From Actinomycetota bacterium (GTDB lineage Bacteria; Actinomycetota; Actinomycetes; Nanopelagicales; Nanopelagicaceae), in the NCBI GenBank assembly GCA_026393035.1, contig JAPLAY010000014.1:1-64000 (forward strand): DNA of 64,000 bases, read 5' to 3'. The notes under the pieces were generated by a model. The model was given only the letters and a program-made list of their open reading frames with translations, was not told the DNA's origin and made no database searches. Shown one piece after another: positions 43,932 to 54,087 of this stretch (within the stretch, counting starts at the first letter, position 1; each line of letters begins with the position of its first letter). The translations under genes were made by a program, and so were the position numbers.

Positions 43932-44804
43932 GTGAGCAAATCTAAAATTTCGCCTTATGTCGCGCTTATGAAATTACGAGTTGTCGAACTTTTACTTGTA
44001 ACAACGCTTCCCGCGCTTTTTCTAGCCGCTAAAGGCGTACCACCACTAGGACTAACAATCGCAACACTTATTGGTGGAACGCTTGCCGCAGGTGCATCAA
44101 ATGCATTCAATATGATTATCGAAGTTGATTCAGATCGATTGATGGCTAGAACTTCTAAACGCCCAATAGTTAGTGGCGAAGTTTCTGAAACTCAAGCATT
44201 TGTATTTGCATCTGCGCTAACTGTTATTTCGCTAACAATTTTCTCAATATTTACAACAGTGCTTGCAACTGTTTTAACGGCTGCTGCGATTGTCTTTTAT
44301 GTATTTGGATACACCATCGGACTAAAGCGCAGAACTTCACAGAACATCGTCTGGGGCGGAATCGCAGGTTGTATGCCAGTTTTAATTGGCTGGGCAGCAA
44401 TTACAAATTCGCTATCGCTAACTGCATGGCTATTCTTTTTAGTTATTTTCTTCTGGACTCCACCGCATTTTTGGGCGCTTGCAATTAAATATAAAGAAGA
44501 TTATGCAGCTGCTGGAATTCCAATGTTGCCAGTAGTCGCAACGATTAAATCTGTTGAAAAGCAGATGTGGTTTCACACAATTGGAATGGTTATAACATCC
44601 CTTGGAGTGAATTGGAGTGCAAAACTTCCGTGGTGGTGTTGGGCTATAACAATTGCAATTGCACTTGGTTTTGCTCTGGAATTGCTAAAGATTGATGGGC
44701 CAGATTCAAATAAAGCCGCGGCAAAATTATTCCAGTGGTCAATTACTTATTTAAGCGTTTACTCACTTCTGCTTGTTATCGCAGCGCTTGTTGTAAATCC
44801 TTAA
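43932..44804 (+). CDS. ctaB: protohaem IX farnesyltransferase (haem O synthase)
   Basis: Farnesylates haem b to haem O for the aa3 oxidase encoded at 34-38 kb. 290 residues, nine helices. The prenyl-diphosphate motifs are NMIIEVDSDRLMARTSKRP and the second Asp-rich region near YKEDYAAAGIPMLP. The GTG start lies just behind its promoter. The last 29 nt overlap the convergent metZ gene, the longest such overlap in the window. Confidence 0.94.
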   Translation: MSKSKISPYVALMKLRVVELLLVTTLPALFLAAKGVPPLGLTIATLIGGTLAAGASNAFNMIIEVDSDRLMARTSKRPIVSGEVSETQAFVFASALTVISLTIFSIFTTVLATVLTAAAIVFYVFGYTIGLKRRTSQNIVWGGIAGCMPVLIGWAAITNSLSLTAWLFFLVIFFWTPPHFWALAIKYKEDYAAAGIPMLPVVATIKSVEKQMWFHTIGMVITSLGVNWSAKLPWWCWAITIAIALGFALELLKIDGPDSNKAAAKLFQWSITYLSVYSLLLVIAALVVNP

Positions 44805-46002
44805 TCAAATCTGAAGAGTGCTCAAGGCCTACAGATAATCGCGCTAGCGAATCGGTAATCCCCATAGATTCACGTGTTGCTAGATCTAATCTGCGATGAG
44901 TTGTCGAGGCTGGATGAGTAATAAGAGATTTACTGTCACCTAAATTGTTTGAAATATCGATGACTTTAAGCGCATCCATAACCTTAAATAGCTCAGTTGG
45001 TCCACCAGCAATCTCAAAACTAAGCGTTGTTCCACCGCCTGACATCTGCTTCTGTGCAACTTCAAAACCATTGTGAGTTTTTAGGCCCGGATAATTTACT
45101 GATTTAACTTTAGGTATTTGCGATAAAAATTCAGCAACTGCTTGCGCACTTTCATTCATGCGATTGACGCGCATTGACAAAGTTTCAAGAGATTTAACAA
45201 GTACCCAAGCATTGAAAGCGCTAAGAGTTGGTCCGGTATGTCTAATAAAAGGATTTAAATAATTTTGGATGTAATCAAAGCCACCAAGAATGGCACCACC
45301 AAGAACTCGACCCTGTCCGTCAATGTGTTTTGTCGCGGAATACATCACAACATCGGCACCATGTTGTAGCGGCTTCTGCAAAATTGGTGAAGCCATTACA
45401 TTGTCAACAATTACAGTTGCGCCGGCGTTATGTGCCAAATCGCTAACCATCTTTAAATCTACGATTTCTAACATTGGATTACTTGGAGTTTCAATGAAAA
45501 CAACTTTAGTTTTCTCGCTAAGAGCTTTCTCCCAATCCTTTTTATCGTTTCCTTTGACAAATTCAACTTTAATTCCCCACTTAGGCAATATTTCTGAGAG
45601 AACTACGTAGCAAGAGCTAAACATCGATGCAGCAGCAACAATTCGATCTCCAGCTTCCACCATGCAGGCGATTGATGAAAACATCGCCGACATTCCAGAA
45701 CCAGTTGCAACGCAATATTCAGCACCTTCGATGGCAGCAAGTCGTTGTTCAAACATTGAAACAGTTGGGTTTGCAAAGCGACTATAAACAAAGTGGTCTA
45801 CTTCATCAGTAAAAGAATGAACCGCTTGTTCTGCACTGTCATACGTATATCCACTTGTTAGATACATTGCTTCGCCAGTTTCACCGAAACCAGATCTTGC
45901 TAAGCCTGCTCGTACCGCAAGAGTTTCTTCATGTAATTGCCAATCAGGCAGATTGCCGTCAGAAGAATTGGAATATCCCCAAGGCCGGTGCTGATGAGTC
46001 AT
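44776..46002 (-). CDS. metZ: O-succinylhomoserine/O-acetylhomoserine sulfhydrylase
   Basis: A PLP enzyme of the Cys/Met metabolism family, adding sulfide to an activated homoserine to form homocysteine; 408 residues. Motifs: YSRFANPTVSMFEQRLA, CVATGSGMSAMFSS, VIVDNVMASP and the PLP-lysine in DVVMYSATKHIDGQGR. Length and the TGEAMYLTSGYTYDSAEQ start favour MetZ over MetB. A TAAACT box lies 6 nt before the ATG. Confidence 0.88.
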   Translation of the reverse strand: MTHQHRPWGYSNSSDGNLPDWQLHEETLAVRAGLARSGFGETGEAMYLTSGYTYDSAEQAVHSFTDEVDHFVYSRFANPTVSMFEQRLAAIEGAEYCVATGSGMSAMFSSIACMVEAGDRIVAAASMFSSCYVVLSEILPKWGIKVEFVKGNDKKDWEKALSEKTKVVFIETPSNPMLEIVDLKMVSDLAHNAGATVIVDNVMASPILQKPLQHGADVVMYSATKHIDGQGRVLGGAILGGFDYIQNYLNPFIRHTGPTLSAFNAWVLVKSLETLSMRVNRMNESAQAVAEFLSQIPKVKSVNYPGLKTHNGFEVAQKQMSGGGTTLSFEIAGGPTELFKVMDALKVIDISNNLGDSKSLITHPASTTHRRLDLATRESMGITDSLARLSVGLEHSSDLIKDLQQALR

Positions 46003-46008
46003 GGTGAA

Positions 46009-46014
46009 AGTTTA
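46009..46014 (-). promoter_or_regulatory. -10 box of metZ (leaderless type)
   Basis: TAAACT on the minus strand, 6 nt before the ATG at 46002. Confidence 0.5.
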
Positions 46015-46019
46015 GTGGG

Positions 46020-46025
46020 TAGGGT
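46020..46025 (+). promoter_or_regulatory. -10 box of the ABC-2 exporter operon (leaderless type)
   Basis: TAGGGT, 6 nt before the ATG at 46032. The two divergent -10 boxes are 5 nt apart in a 29-nt gap. Confidence 0.5.
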
Positions 46026-46031
46026 GGTGAC

Positions 46032-46949
46032 ATGAACAAAGGCTCAACACCAGCAATAACAGCAACAGATTTAACAAAAATTTACGGTGCGCGAGCAGCG
46101 CTATCACACGGAAATTTCGAAGTTCCAGCAGGCTCGATTTGCGGCTTTGTGGGACCAAACGGTTCAGGTAAAACCACAACTATAAGAATGTTGCTTGGTC
46201 TAATAACTCCAAGCGGTGGCAGCGGAACTGTTTTAGGCGAAAGCATTACTCACCCCGAAAAATATTTGCCGCGTGTTGGCGCAATGATTGAAGGGCCAGC
46301 GTTTTACCCAGCTCTATCTGGCCGAGAAAATTTAAAGGTACTTGCAGAGCTTGGCGGCTTTCCACTTTCGAGAGTTGATGAGCTGCTGGAAAAAGTAGAT
46401 TTAGCAGATCGCGGTGGTTCAAAATTTAAAACTTATTCCTTAGGTATGAAACAGCGACTTGGTATTGCTGCAGCCCTATTGCCGAATCCAGAGTTACTCA
46501 TATTGGATGAACCAACAAATGGTTTAGATCCATCTGGAATTCAAGAAGTACGTGGAATTATCAGAGATTTAGCAGATAGCGGAACTACAGTTTTTGTTTC
46601 ATCTCACATCCTTAGTGAACTTGAAATGATTTGTGAGTACTTAGTTATGTTGCGCGAAGGAAAAGTTATCTTCTCTGGCCGTACCAATGAATTGCTTTCA
46701 GCGCAGAAGCCTATGATTGTTGCTAAACCAGAGTACGAAGTAGATCTCACAAAACTTGCTGACAAAATTAGTAGCGCTGGCTACCAAGTTATTGTTGCGG
46801 AGGGTGCCTTGCATATCTCAGCATCAAGCGAAGCTAGCGCAGTGATAAATCGAGCGGCCTTCGATGCGGGGATAACGCTCTCCTCTATCTCAGTAGTTCT
46901 GCCAACTTTGGAAGAAACTTTCTTTGAAATGACCGGAGATAACAAATGA
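46032..46949 (+). CDS. ABC-2 type exporter, ATP-binding subunit
   Basis: 305 residues. Walker A GFVGPNGSGKTTT, signature YSLGMKQRLGIA, Walker B LLILDEPTNGLD, and a C-terminal ~80-residue domain after HILSELEMICEYLVML, as in drug and lantibiotic self-protection exporters (CcmA/BcrA type). It overlaps the permease gene by 4 nt. The cargo is unknown. Confidence 0.92.
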   Translation: MNKGSTPAITATDLTKIYGARAALSHGNFEVPAGSICGFVGPNGSGKTTTIRMLLGLITPSGGSGTVLGESITHPEKYLPRVGAMIEGPAFYPALSGRENLKVLAELGGFPLSRVDELLEKVDLADRGGSKFKTYSLGMKQRLGIAAALLPNPELLILDEPTNGLDPSGIQEVRGIIRDLADSGTTVFVSSHILSELEMICEYLVMLREGKVIFSGRTNELLSAQKPMIVAKPEYEVDLTKLADKISSAGYQVIVAEGALHISASSEASAVINRAAFDAGITLSSISVVLPTLEETFFEMTGDNK

Positions 46950-47737
46950 TTCGAGTTGTAATTGCCGAACTTCGTAAACTTCGGCGCCCCACACTTCTCT
47001 TAGGAACAATTGCAACTGTTGGTGGGTTAAGCGCTCTTTTCACCTCGATTGTCTTTCTGATGATTAATTCCAAGGATGGAAATTCAAAGCGGGGTCAGCA
47101 CGTCGGCCCGGCAGAGTTAAGCCAAGCAACAGGATTGGTTTATGGATTTAGATTAGTAGGCGTATTTCTCGGAATAGTGTCCCTCTGCATCTTTGCATCA
47201 CAGACTGCGCAGGAATATTCACTTGGAACGCTACGCAATCTCTTAGTTCGGCAACCTTCACGAATGAAAATTTTGGCAGGCAAATTTATTTCGATGAAAA
47301 TCTTTGCGCTAGTCATGGTTTTATTCGCCGGCGCTCTTAGCATCGGAATTTCTTTTGCCTTGTCTGGCCGCGCAAAAGTTGATACAACGGCGTGGAGAAC
47401 TTCTGCCGCAAGGCATTTATTGTTTGAGAGCACCTTAAATATCTTTATTGCAACGATATGTTTTGGCGCCTTCGGAATGATCCTGGGGCTTTTGCTGAGA
47501 TCACCAATAAGTGCAATTGCAGTAGGTGTTCTCTGGAATCTAATTTTGGAGAATATTCTTTCGGCTCTAATAACTAGCACTGGAAAGTGGCTGCCTGGAG
47601 TAAATTTCTCAAATCTTGGCGAGGGTGGGAATCCTGATTTGAGTTACAAACATTCAATGGCGATTTCATTGGCCTATCTGATAATTGGTGGGGCAATTGC
47701 TGCACTTCTATTTAAGCGGAGAGATGTCGCAAATTAG
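46946..47737 (+). CDS. ABC-2 type exporter, permease subunit
   Basis: 263 residues with six hydrophobic segments and a polar external loop after the first helix (NSKDGNSKRGQHVGPAE). The short motif QTAQEYSLGTLRNLLVRQPS between helices 2 and 3 is the coupling region seen in ABC-2 permeases. It works with the ATPase just upstream. Confidence 0.88.
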   Translation: MIRVVIAELRKLRRPTLLLGTIATVGGLSALFTSIVFLMINSKDGNSKRGQHVGPAELSQATGLVYGFRLVGVFLGIVSLCIFASQTAQEYSLGTLRNLLVRQPSRMKILAGKFISMKIFALVMVLFAGALSIGISFALSGRAKVDTTAWRTSAARHLLFESTLNIFIATICFGAFGMILGLLLRSPISAIAVGVLWNLILENILSALITSTGKWLPGVNFSNLGEGGNPDLSYKHSMAISLAYLIIGGAIAALLFKRRDVAN

Positions 47738-47769
47738 CGACACTAGGGATTACTTTCCAATAATTCACA

Positions 47770-47803
47770 CCTAAGGGCTTTATCCTTAGGGAATTAACTT
47801 CCC
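47770..47803 (+). other. structured leader of the NlpC/P60 gene
   Basis: Two overlapping hairpins precede the gene: CCTAAGG/CCTTAGG (47770-47776, 47784-47790; 7 bp, 7-nt loop) and GGGAA/TTCCC (47789-47793, 47799-47803; 5 bp, 5-nt loop). They share G47789-47790 and end just before the GGGAG ribosome-binding site (47805-47809). A TACTTT -10 box lies at 47751-47756. It does not match the c-di-AMP riboswitch consensus. Confidence 0.45.
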
Positions 47804-47819
47804 TGGGAGCTGCCAATAA

Positions 47820-49040
47820 ATGTTTTTTAAAAATTCTCACAAGTCAACGAGTGCGCTATTAGCGCTTTCAATTGGGCTTTCAATTGTCAGTTCTGATTTA
47901 GCGTTGGCAAAAACTAAGAAGCCGACCCAGGCTCAGATTGATGCAGCAAAACAGGAAGAAGAAGCTAAGGCGGCCGCTGCAAAGAAAGCTGCAGCAGTTT
48001 TAAATTCAGCTACTAAAACTTTAAATCAATTGGCATCAATCGCAAATACTGCTCAAGTTGCATATAACAAAGCACTTAAAGAGCTAGCGATTGCGAAAGC
48101 GAATGCACGTGCTGCAGCAGAACATGCAGCTAAGACGCAAGCTGAAGTTGCAAAGGCAACTCGGGTAATTGGAAAAATGGCTTCAAATGCCTACAAACTT
48201 GGTGGCGACTTTTCAAATATTAGTGTATTGCTTAGTGCAAATGGCCCACAAGATTTAATTGATCAGTTAACTACCCTAGATAAAATTGGTAATACAAATA
48301 CTGTCGCGCTAAAGCGATTTAAAGTTGCCGAAGCTGCAGCCAAGGTTGCAAAACTTGAAGCAGATCGCACGAAAACAGCGCAGGAGCAAGCAACTATTAA
48401 AGTAGCCGCCGCAAAGAAAGTTGCGGATGATGCAAAAGCTGAACAACAAAAAGAAGTTAATAAACTTCGTGCAGTTCAGAATAAACTTGCGGCCGAACTG
48501 GCGAAGGCAAAGAATTTCCGAGTAACACTAGAAGAGCAAAGACAACTTGCACTTCTTGAAGAATCAAATGCGGTCACGGCTGCAAAGACTCCAAATCAAT
48601 TTAAAGTTTGGCCAAATAAAGGTTTTACTGGTCGATCAACAATCCGCTCAACCGAAGCAATTAGAACTAGCGCTGTTGCATTTGCTAAGAAACAAGTTCT
48701 TGCGCGCAAGCCATATATTTGGGGAGCTCAAGGGCCAAATGCTTTCGATTGTTCAGGTTTGGTTTATGCCGCATATAAAGATGCAGGTTTAGGTTATCCA
48801 GGTTGGGGTCGTTTGAATGCTGCACTTTACTTTGTTGCTAGCAAGCGAGTTGCTTTCAATGATTTAGTACCAGGCGACTTACTCTTCTATTCATATGACG
48901 GATCGGTTCAAAATATTCACCACATTACGATTTACGCCGGAAATGGAATGATGTGGGAAGCCAATTCACGCAAGGTGGGGCTCATTTACTCAAATATGTA
49001 CAGCATCAAGGGTTTGATGCCATCTGGCGGTCGAGTATAA
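47820..49040 (+). CDS. secreted NlpC/P60 peptidoglycan hydrolase, RipA-like
   Basis: 406 residues. A Sec signal (about 10-30, ending DLALAK) is followed by an Ala/Lys-rich coiled coil (about 35-250) and a C-terminal NlpC/P60 domain (about 285-406). The catalytic Cys is in NAFDCSGLVYAAYK and the His in NIHHITIYAGNG. Such enzymes cut the D-Glu to diaminoacid bond in peptidoglycan stems and separate daughter cells; the coiled coil is thought to hold the enzyme inactive or bind an activator. Codirectional with tilS. Confidence 0.92.
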   Translation: MFFKNSHKSTSALLALSIGLSIVSSDLALAKTKKPTQAQIDAAKQEEEAKAAAAKKAAAVLNSATKTLNQLASIANTAQVAYNKALKELAIAKANARAAAEHAAKTQAEVAKATRVIGKMASNAYKLGGDFSNISVLLSANGPQDLIDQLTTLDKIGNTNTVALKRFKVAEAAAKVAKLEADRTKTAQEQATIKVAAAKKVADDAKAEQQKEVNKLRAVQNKLAAELAKAKNFRVTLEEQRQLALLEESNAVTAAKTPNQFKVWPNKGFTGRSTIRSTEAIRTSAVAFAKKQVLARKPYIWGAQGPNAFDCSGLVYAAYKDAGLGYPGWGRLNAALYFVASKRVAFNDLVPGDLLFYSYDGSVQNIHHITIYAGNGMMWEANSRKVGLIYSNMYSIKGLMPSGGRV

Positions 49041-49048
49041 AAGTTTTA

Positions 49049-49054
49049 TAGAGT
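49049..49054 (+). promoter_or_regulatory. -10 box of tilS (leaderless type)
   Basis: TAGAGT, 7 nt before ATG 49062. It favours this start over the in-frame GTG at 49053. Confidence 0.5.
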
Positions 49055-49061
49055 GTGCCAT

Positions 49062-50051
49062 ATGAGTATTACAACTCCTGCGCTCTTAGAACTGCGAAAA
49101 GCAGTTCGAACCTGGTTTGAAAAACTGGAACCAAACTCTAAAGTCTGTATCGGAGTATCGGGAGGTGCTGACTCTTTGGCACTAGCCGCAGCCTCAAAGC
49201 TGGAGTCTAAAAACTTTGCAATTGACTTGATTGCTGTCGTGGTTGACCATCGATTACAAGCTAATTCTGAAGAAATTGCGCAATTTGCTAAGCAGCAATT
49301 AGTAAGACTTGGTTATGAAGATGTTTTTATTGGAAGAGCAAATGTACAAATTACCGATGGTTTAGAAGCATCTGCGCGCCGGGCTCGCTATAAAGTTTTC
49401 CAACAAGCAATTGAAACTTATGGCGCAAATACTTTCCTGTTAGGTCACACTAAAAATGATCAAGCAGAAGGCGTGCTTCTTGGATTGGCACGAGGTTCTG
49501 GAACAAAATCACTCTCTGGAATGCAAGAAGTTTCTGGAATTTTTATTAGGCCGTTACTTGGAATTGATCGCACAACGACAGAGGCGGCATGCCGCGAAGC
49601 TCAAATTGAATTTTGGATTGATCCACATAATTCAAATGAGGATTTCACGAGAGTCAGAGTGCGTGAAAATATTCTGCCGTTATTGGAAAATGAAATCGGT
49701 CCGGGCATTGCTGATGCACTTTCTAGATCAGCGAAAATTCTGCGTGAAGATGCAACTGCGCTAGATCAGTGGGCTGGCGAACTATTTAGCAAAATTGATC
49801 CATCAAATATTGAAATCTCAATTCTCGCTGAACTACCTATTGCTATCCGAAGTCGGCTTCTTCGCTTGGCGATTTATGCGATAGGAGCCCCGGCCGGCAG
49901 CATTTCGGCCGCCCATATTGAGCCCATCGAGGCGCTGGTGAGCGATTGGCGTGGCCAGGGCCACACAGCGCTACCCGGTGGTGTGAAGGTTTCGAGAATT
50001 TCGGGCAGACTTTCGCTCTCACGCACTGACCCAATTCAGCCTTTAAAGTAG
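49062..50051 (+). CDS. tilS: tRNA(Ile)-lysidine synthetase
   Basis: Adds lysine to C34 of the CAU-anticodon tRNA-Ile so that it reads AUA. 329 residues. The PP-loop SGGADS lies at 33-38 and is followed by VVVDHRLQANS and FLLGHTKNDQAEGVLLGLARGSG. The C-terminal domain is short, as in other actinobacteria. The hpt gene follows after 15 nt, the conserved tilS-hpt-ftsH order. Confidence 0.94.
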   Translation: MSITTPALLELRKAVRTWFEKLEPNSKVCIGVSGGADSLALAAASKLESKNFAIDLIAVVVDHRLQANSEEIAQFAKQQLVRLGYEDVFIGRANVQITDGLEASARRARYKVFQQAIETYGANTFLLGHTKNDQAEGVLLGLARGSGTKSLSGMQEVSGIFIRPLLGIDRTTTEAACREAQIEFWIDPHNSNEDFTRVRVRENILPLLENEIGPGIADALSRSAKILREDATALDQWAGELFSKIDPSNIEISILAELPIAIRSRLLRLAIYAIGAPAGSISAAHIEPIEALVSDWRGQGHTALPGGVKVSRISGRLSLSRTDPIQPLK

Positions 50052-50066
50052 AGAGAGAATCGCCTC

Positions 50067-50618
50067 GTGGAAATAGCATCAACCGGCACTGATATCGAAA
50101 AAGTAATTGTCACCGAAGATGAAATTCGCGCGCGCTTAAAAGAATTAGCAGCACAAGTTGAGAAGGATTATCAGGGAAGAGATTTACTTTTAATTGGGGT
50201 TTTAAAAGGCGCAGTGATGACTATGGCTGACTTTGCAAGATCACTGCAACGCCATGTCGAAATGGATTGGATGGCGGTTTCATCCTACGGATCTGGAACT
50301 AAATCAAGTGGTGTTGTTCGAATTCTAAAAGATTTGGATCGTGACATTACCGGTCGCGAGGTAATAATTGTTGAGGACATTGTCGATACAGGTTTAACTC
50401 TGGGCTGGTTGAAAGCAAACTTAGAATCTCGTGGCGCAAAGAACGTTGAAATTCTTACCATGCTTCGCAAACCAGAAGCCGCAAAAGTTGAAGTTGATGT
50501 GAAGTATGTTGGCTTTGATATTCCAACTGAATTCGTAGTTGGCTATGGTTTAGATTTTAATGAAAAGTATCGAAATCTTGATTTCATCGGCGTACTAGCG
50601 AAGCATATGTATTCATGA
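50067..50618 (+). CDS. hpt: hypoxanthine phosphoribosyltransferase
   Basis: Salvages hypoxanthine and guanine with PRPP. 183 residues. PRPP motif [18 protein letters not shown], purine-binding region [19 protein letters not shown]. Start is GTG. The stop overlaps ftsH by 4 nt. It shares IMP with the GuaB1 enzyme at 39 kb. Confidence 0.95.
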   Translation: MEIASTGTDIEKVIVTEDEIRARLKELAAQVEKDYQGRDLLLIGVLKGAVMTMADFARSLQRHVEMDWMAVSSYGSGTKSSGVVRILKDLDRDITGREVIIVEDIVDTGLTLGWLKANLESRGAKNVEILTMLRKPEAAKVEVDVKYVGFDIPTEFVVGYGLDFNEKYRNLDFIGVLAKHMYS

Positions 50619-52666
50619 GTGAGAAAAATTCTAAGAAGAAGCCGGCGCCTGTAGTTAAGAAAAAGCTTACTTTTTCCAAAGCGCGCATCCGTAAAGTTTT
50701 GCGCGGGCCGCTTTTTTGGATAGTTCTTGCACTCGTACTTGTAAGTGCTTTTGGTCGCATCTCTTCAAGCGGAGATAAATTTACCAAGGTCGAAACTTCA
50801 ACAATTCTTGCTGCAATCTCGGCAAATAAAGTTGATTCAGCTCTAGTTATTGATCGAGAGCAGAAGATAGAAGTAATTCTTAAATCTGGTAATTTCGTCA
50901 AAGGCTCAAAGAAAATTTATGCCTCGTTTGTTAGCGGTGAAGAGCCACAAATAATTGAACTTTTGACTAGTAATCCGCCACCTAAAAAGTGGGATGTGAA
51001 AGTTCCATCGCAATCATTCTTGATGTCGCTCTTCTTAAGTTTTGCACCACTTTTATTAATCGGTTTTCTCTTGCTTCTCTTCATGGGAAATGCACAAGGT
51101 GGAAATCGCGTCTTCTCCTTCGGTAAGTCGAAGGCAAAACTGCAGACAAAAGAGATGCCAAAAAATACTTTTGCTGATGTCGCAGGTGCAGATGAGGCAG
51201 TTGCAGAGTTAATTGAGATTAAAGATTTCTTGGCAACACCACAGAAATATCAAGACATAGGTGCAAAAATTCCTAAGGGAGTGCTTCTATATGGCCCACC
51301 AGGAACTGGTAAGACTTTGCTTGCACGTGCCGTAGCCGGCGAAGCAAATGTTCCGTTCTATTCGATTTCAGGATCAGAGTTTGTTGAAATGTTCGTTGGT
51401 GTTGGTGCATCTAGAGTTCGCGATCTCTTTGCCCAAGCTAAGGCAAATGCACCTGCAATTATTTTCGTAGATGAAATTGATGCAGTCGGTAGACAACGTG
51501 GTGCCGGCCTTGGTGGCGGACATGATGAGCGCGAACAGACTCTTAATCAATTACTTGTTGAGATGGATGGCTTTGAAGCAAATGGTCAAGTAATTTTAAT
51601 TGCCGCAACAAACCGACCAGATGTTTTAGATCCTGCGCTATTGCGTCCAGGAAGATTCGATCGGCAAATTCCAGTTGATCGACCTGACTTAAAGGGACGT
51701 TCTGCGATCCTTGCGGTTCATGCGAAGAACAAGCCAGTTGCTAAATCAGTAAAGTTGGAAGATTTTGCAAAGCGGACACCTGGATTTACCGGCGCAGATC
51801 TAGCAAATGTTTTGAATGAAGCAGCTCTGTTAACGGCTCGGGAAAATGCGAAAGTAATTACCAACGCGGCACTTGACGAAGCTATTGATCGCGTAATGGC
51901 TGGACCACAACGCAAAACTAGATTGATGACTGAAGAAGAACGTCGAATAACTGCTTATCACGAAGGTGGCCATGCCCTTGTTGCGCATGCACTTCCACAC
52001 ACTGATCCAGTTCATAAAATTACAATCATGCCGCGCGGTCGTGCACTTGGCTACACAATGATTTTGCCGGATGAAGATCGTTATGCAACAACTAGAAATC
52101 AGATGCTAGATCAACTCGCCTATTCACTTGGTGGGCGCGCAGCTGAAGAATTAATTTTCCATGATCCAACTACTGGTGCATCAAATGATATTGAGAAGGC
52201 CACTAACTTGGCACGTGCGATGGTTACGCAATATGGAATGACCGAGCGAATTGGCGCAATCAAACTTGGCGTAAGTGAAGGTGAGCCATTCCTTGGAAGA
52301 AGTTATGGACATCAACGTGATTATTCTGAAGAGGTCGCAGGCATTATTGATAATGAAATTCGTACCCTGATTGAGAATGCACATCAAGAAGCCTATGAAA
52401 TCTTGGTTGCCAATCGTGAAATTCTTGATGATTTAGTTGAAGTGTTACTTGAGAAAGAGACGCTACTCAAAGATGAAATCGAACTAATCTTCAACAAGGT
52501 GAGATTAGTTTCTAGGAGACCTGCTTGGACTGGTTCAGATTTACGCAAGCCAAGTAATCAGCCACCTGTTGCACTTTCACCAGCAAAGCCACAACCTCCG
52601 GTAGTTGAAGAGGAAGAGAAAGTTGTGCGCAAGGCAAAGAAGAAAGCAGCACCACCAAGTGAATGA
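50615..52666 (+). CDS. ftsH: ATP-dependent zinc metalloprotease FtsH
   Basis: 683 residues, membrane-bound hexameric protease for membrane-protein quality control. Two helices (about 31-46 and 136-157) enclose a small external domain. Then come AAA motifs: Walker A GPPGTGKT (227-234), Walker [12 protein letters not shown], and the second region of homology with RPGRFDR. The protease site is HEGGH near residue 449, with the third ligand Asp in the following helices. The C-terminal tail is Pro/Lys-rich and variable. Confidence 0.97.
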   Translation: MSEKNSKKKPAPVVKKKLTFSKARIRKVLRGPLFWIVLALVLVSAFGRISSSGDKFTKVETSTILAAISANKVDSALVIDREQKIEVILKSGNFVKGSKKIYASFVSGEEPQIIELLTSNPPPKKWDVKVPSQSFLMSLFLSFAPLLLIGFLLLLFMGNAQGGNRVFSFGKSKAKLQTKEMPKNTFADVAGADEAVAELIEIKDFLATPQKYQDIGAKIPKGVLLYGPPGTGKTLLARAVAGEANVPFYSISGSEFVEMFVGVGASRVRDLFAQAKANAPAIIFVDEIDAVGRQRGAGLGGGHDEREQTLNQLLVEMDGFEANGQVILIAATNRPDVLDPALLRPGRFDRQIPVDRPDLKGRSAILAVHAKNKPVAKSVKLEDFAKRTPGFTGADLANVLNEAALLTARENAKVITNAALDEAIDRVMAGPQRKTRLMTEEERRITAYHEGGHALVAHALPHTDPVHKITIMPRGRALGYTMILPDEDRYATTRNQMLDQLAYSLGGRAAEELIFHDPTTGASNDIEKATNLARAMVTQYGMTERIGAIKLGVSEGEPFLGRSYGHQRDYSEEVAGIIDNEIRTLIENAHQEAYEILVANREILDDLVEVLLEKETLLKDEIELIFNKVRLVSRRPAWTGSDLRKPSNQPPVALSPAKPQPPVVEEEEKVVRKAKKKAAPPSE

Positions 52667-53282
52667 AATAACTCCAGTTTCAATGGGGCCACATGATGGT
52701 GGTGCCAAAGGCGAGTTTGATCAAGATCGTGCAGAAAAAGCTGTAACTGAATTACTTATTGCAATTGGTGAAGATCCAGACCGCGAAGGTTTGCGCGATA
52801 CTCCAGCAAGAGTTGCTCGCGCAATGCGCGAAAACTTTGCCGGACTTTGGCAGACGCCTGAAGAAGTTCTCTCTACAACTTTTGATATTGGACACCGCGA
52901 ATTAGTAATCGTTCGCGATATTGAAGTTTTCTCACACTGCGAACATCACTTAACTCCGTTTCACGGTGTTGCGCACATTGGTTATATTCCAGGTGAACGC
53001 GGCCAGATTACTGGGCTATCAAAGTTAGCAAGGCTTGTTGATTTGTATTCCAAGAGACCGCAAGTCCAAGAACGTTTAACTTCACAGATTGCAGATGCAA
53101 TGGTCGAAGTTTTAAATCCAGCGGGAGTAATCGTTGTAATTGATTGTGAGCATCTATGTATGTCAATGCGTGGCGTTAGAAAATCAGAGGCGAAGACAAT
53201 AACAAGTGCTGTGCGCGGCCAATTGCGAGATCCGGCAACTCGGGCCGAAGCAATGAGTTTAATTACTTCTAATAATCGATAA
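52659..53282 (+). CDS. folE: GTP cyclohydrolase I
   Basis: First enzyme of folate synthesis, turning GTP into dihydroneopterin triphosphate. 207 residues by the GTG at 52659, which overlaps the ftsH stop by 8 nt; ATG 52683 is an alternative. Motifs: [18 protein letters not shown], the zinc site [18 protein letters not shown] and [10 protein letters not shown] with the second zinc Cys. It heads folE-folP-folB-folK, the complete order seen in actinobacteria. Confidence 0.95.
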   Translation: MNEITPVSMGPHDGGAKGEFDQDRAEKAVTELLIAIGEDPDREGLRDTPARVARAMRENFAGLWQTPEEVLSTTFDIGHRELVIVRDIEVFSHCEHHLTPFHGVAHIGYIPGERGQITGLSKLARLVDLYSKRPQVQERLTSQIADAMVEVLNPAGVIVVIDCEHLCMSMRGVRKSEAKTITSAVRGQLRDPATRAEAMSLITSNNR

Positions 53283-53283
53283 C

Positions 53284-54087
53284 ATGTCACAGCAACGTAC
53301 CCTGGTTATGGGGATATTAAATGTAACTCCAGATTCTTTTGCTGATGGCGGCCGACATTTTGATTTTGAATCCGCTATAAATCGGGCGAAGGAAATGATT
53401 GCTGAAGGTGTTGATGTAATAGATGTTGGCGGTGAATCAACTCGTCCTGGCGCTGATCGAGTTAGTGAAGAAACTGAACGAGATCGTGTTATTCCAGTTA
53501 TTACTGAGCTAGCTGAACTAGGTGTAACCATTAGCGTTGACACAACCCGCGCGGCCATTGCACAAGCAGCAATTGGCGCCGGAGCAACAATTGTTAATGA
53601 CGTGAGCGGTGGCTTAGCAGATCCTAAAATGGCTGCGATAGTCGCAAGCAATCCAGCAATCCAATATGTTGTTATGCATTGGCGTGGACATTCGAAAGAT
53701 ATGGCTAAAGCCGCTACCTATAAAAACGTAGTAAGTGAAGTTAAAGAAGAGCTCGATGATCGCGTAATTGCACTTACTAAATCTGGAATTCTGCCGGAAC
53801 AAATAATTTTGGATCCAGGAATTGGCTTTGCAAAAAGCACCGAACACAATTGGGAGCTACTTAAAAATATTGATCGGCTAAATTTATTGGGCTTTCCAAT
53901 TCTTATCGGGGCATCCCGTAAACGGTTTTTGGGTGATTTACTTGGTGCAAATTCGGCAGATGATCGGGATTCGGCATCGGTTGCAATTACAACAATCATG
54001 GCAAAGGCTGGAATCTGGGGAGTGCGAACACATTCAGTAAAGCCTCATCGCGATGCGATTGCAGTAGTAGAAGAGATGCGCAAGTGA
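53284..54087 (+). CDS. folP: dihydropteroate synthase
   Basis: Joins p-aminobenzoate to the pterin; the target of sulfonamides. 267 residues, TIM barrel. Motifs: MGILNVTPDSFADGG, DVGGESTRPGA, NDVSGG and LDPGIGFAKSTEHN, with the C-terminal VRTHSVKPHRDAI. It overlaps folB by 4 nt and lies 1 nt behind folE. Confidence 0.96.
   Translation: MSQQRTLVMGILNVTPDSFADGGRHFDFESAINRAKEMIAEGVDVIDVGGESTRPGADRVSEETERDRVIPVITELAELGVTISVDTTRAAIAQAAIGAGATIVNDVSGGLADPKMAAIVASNPAIQYVVMHWRGHSKDMAKAATYKNVVSEVKEELDDRVIALTKSGILPEQIILDPGIGFAKSTEHNWELLKNIDRLNLLGFPILIGASRKRFLGDLLGANSADDRDSASVAITTIMAKAGIWGVRTHSVKPHRDAIAVVEEMRK

Noticed and set aside
47738-47819. c-di-AMP (ydaO-type) riboswitch before the NlpC/P60 gene
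   Set aside because: The space is under 85 nt and none of the conserved purine-rich core strings of that riboswitch is present.
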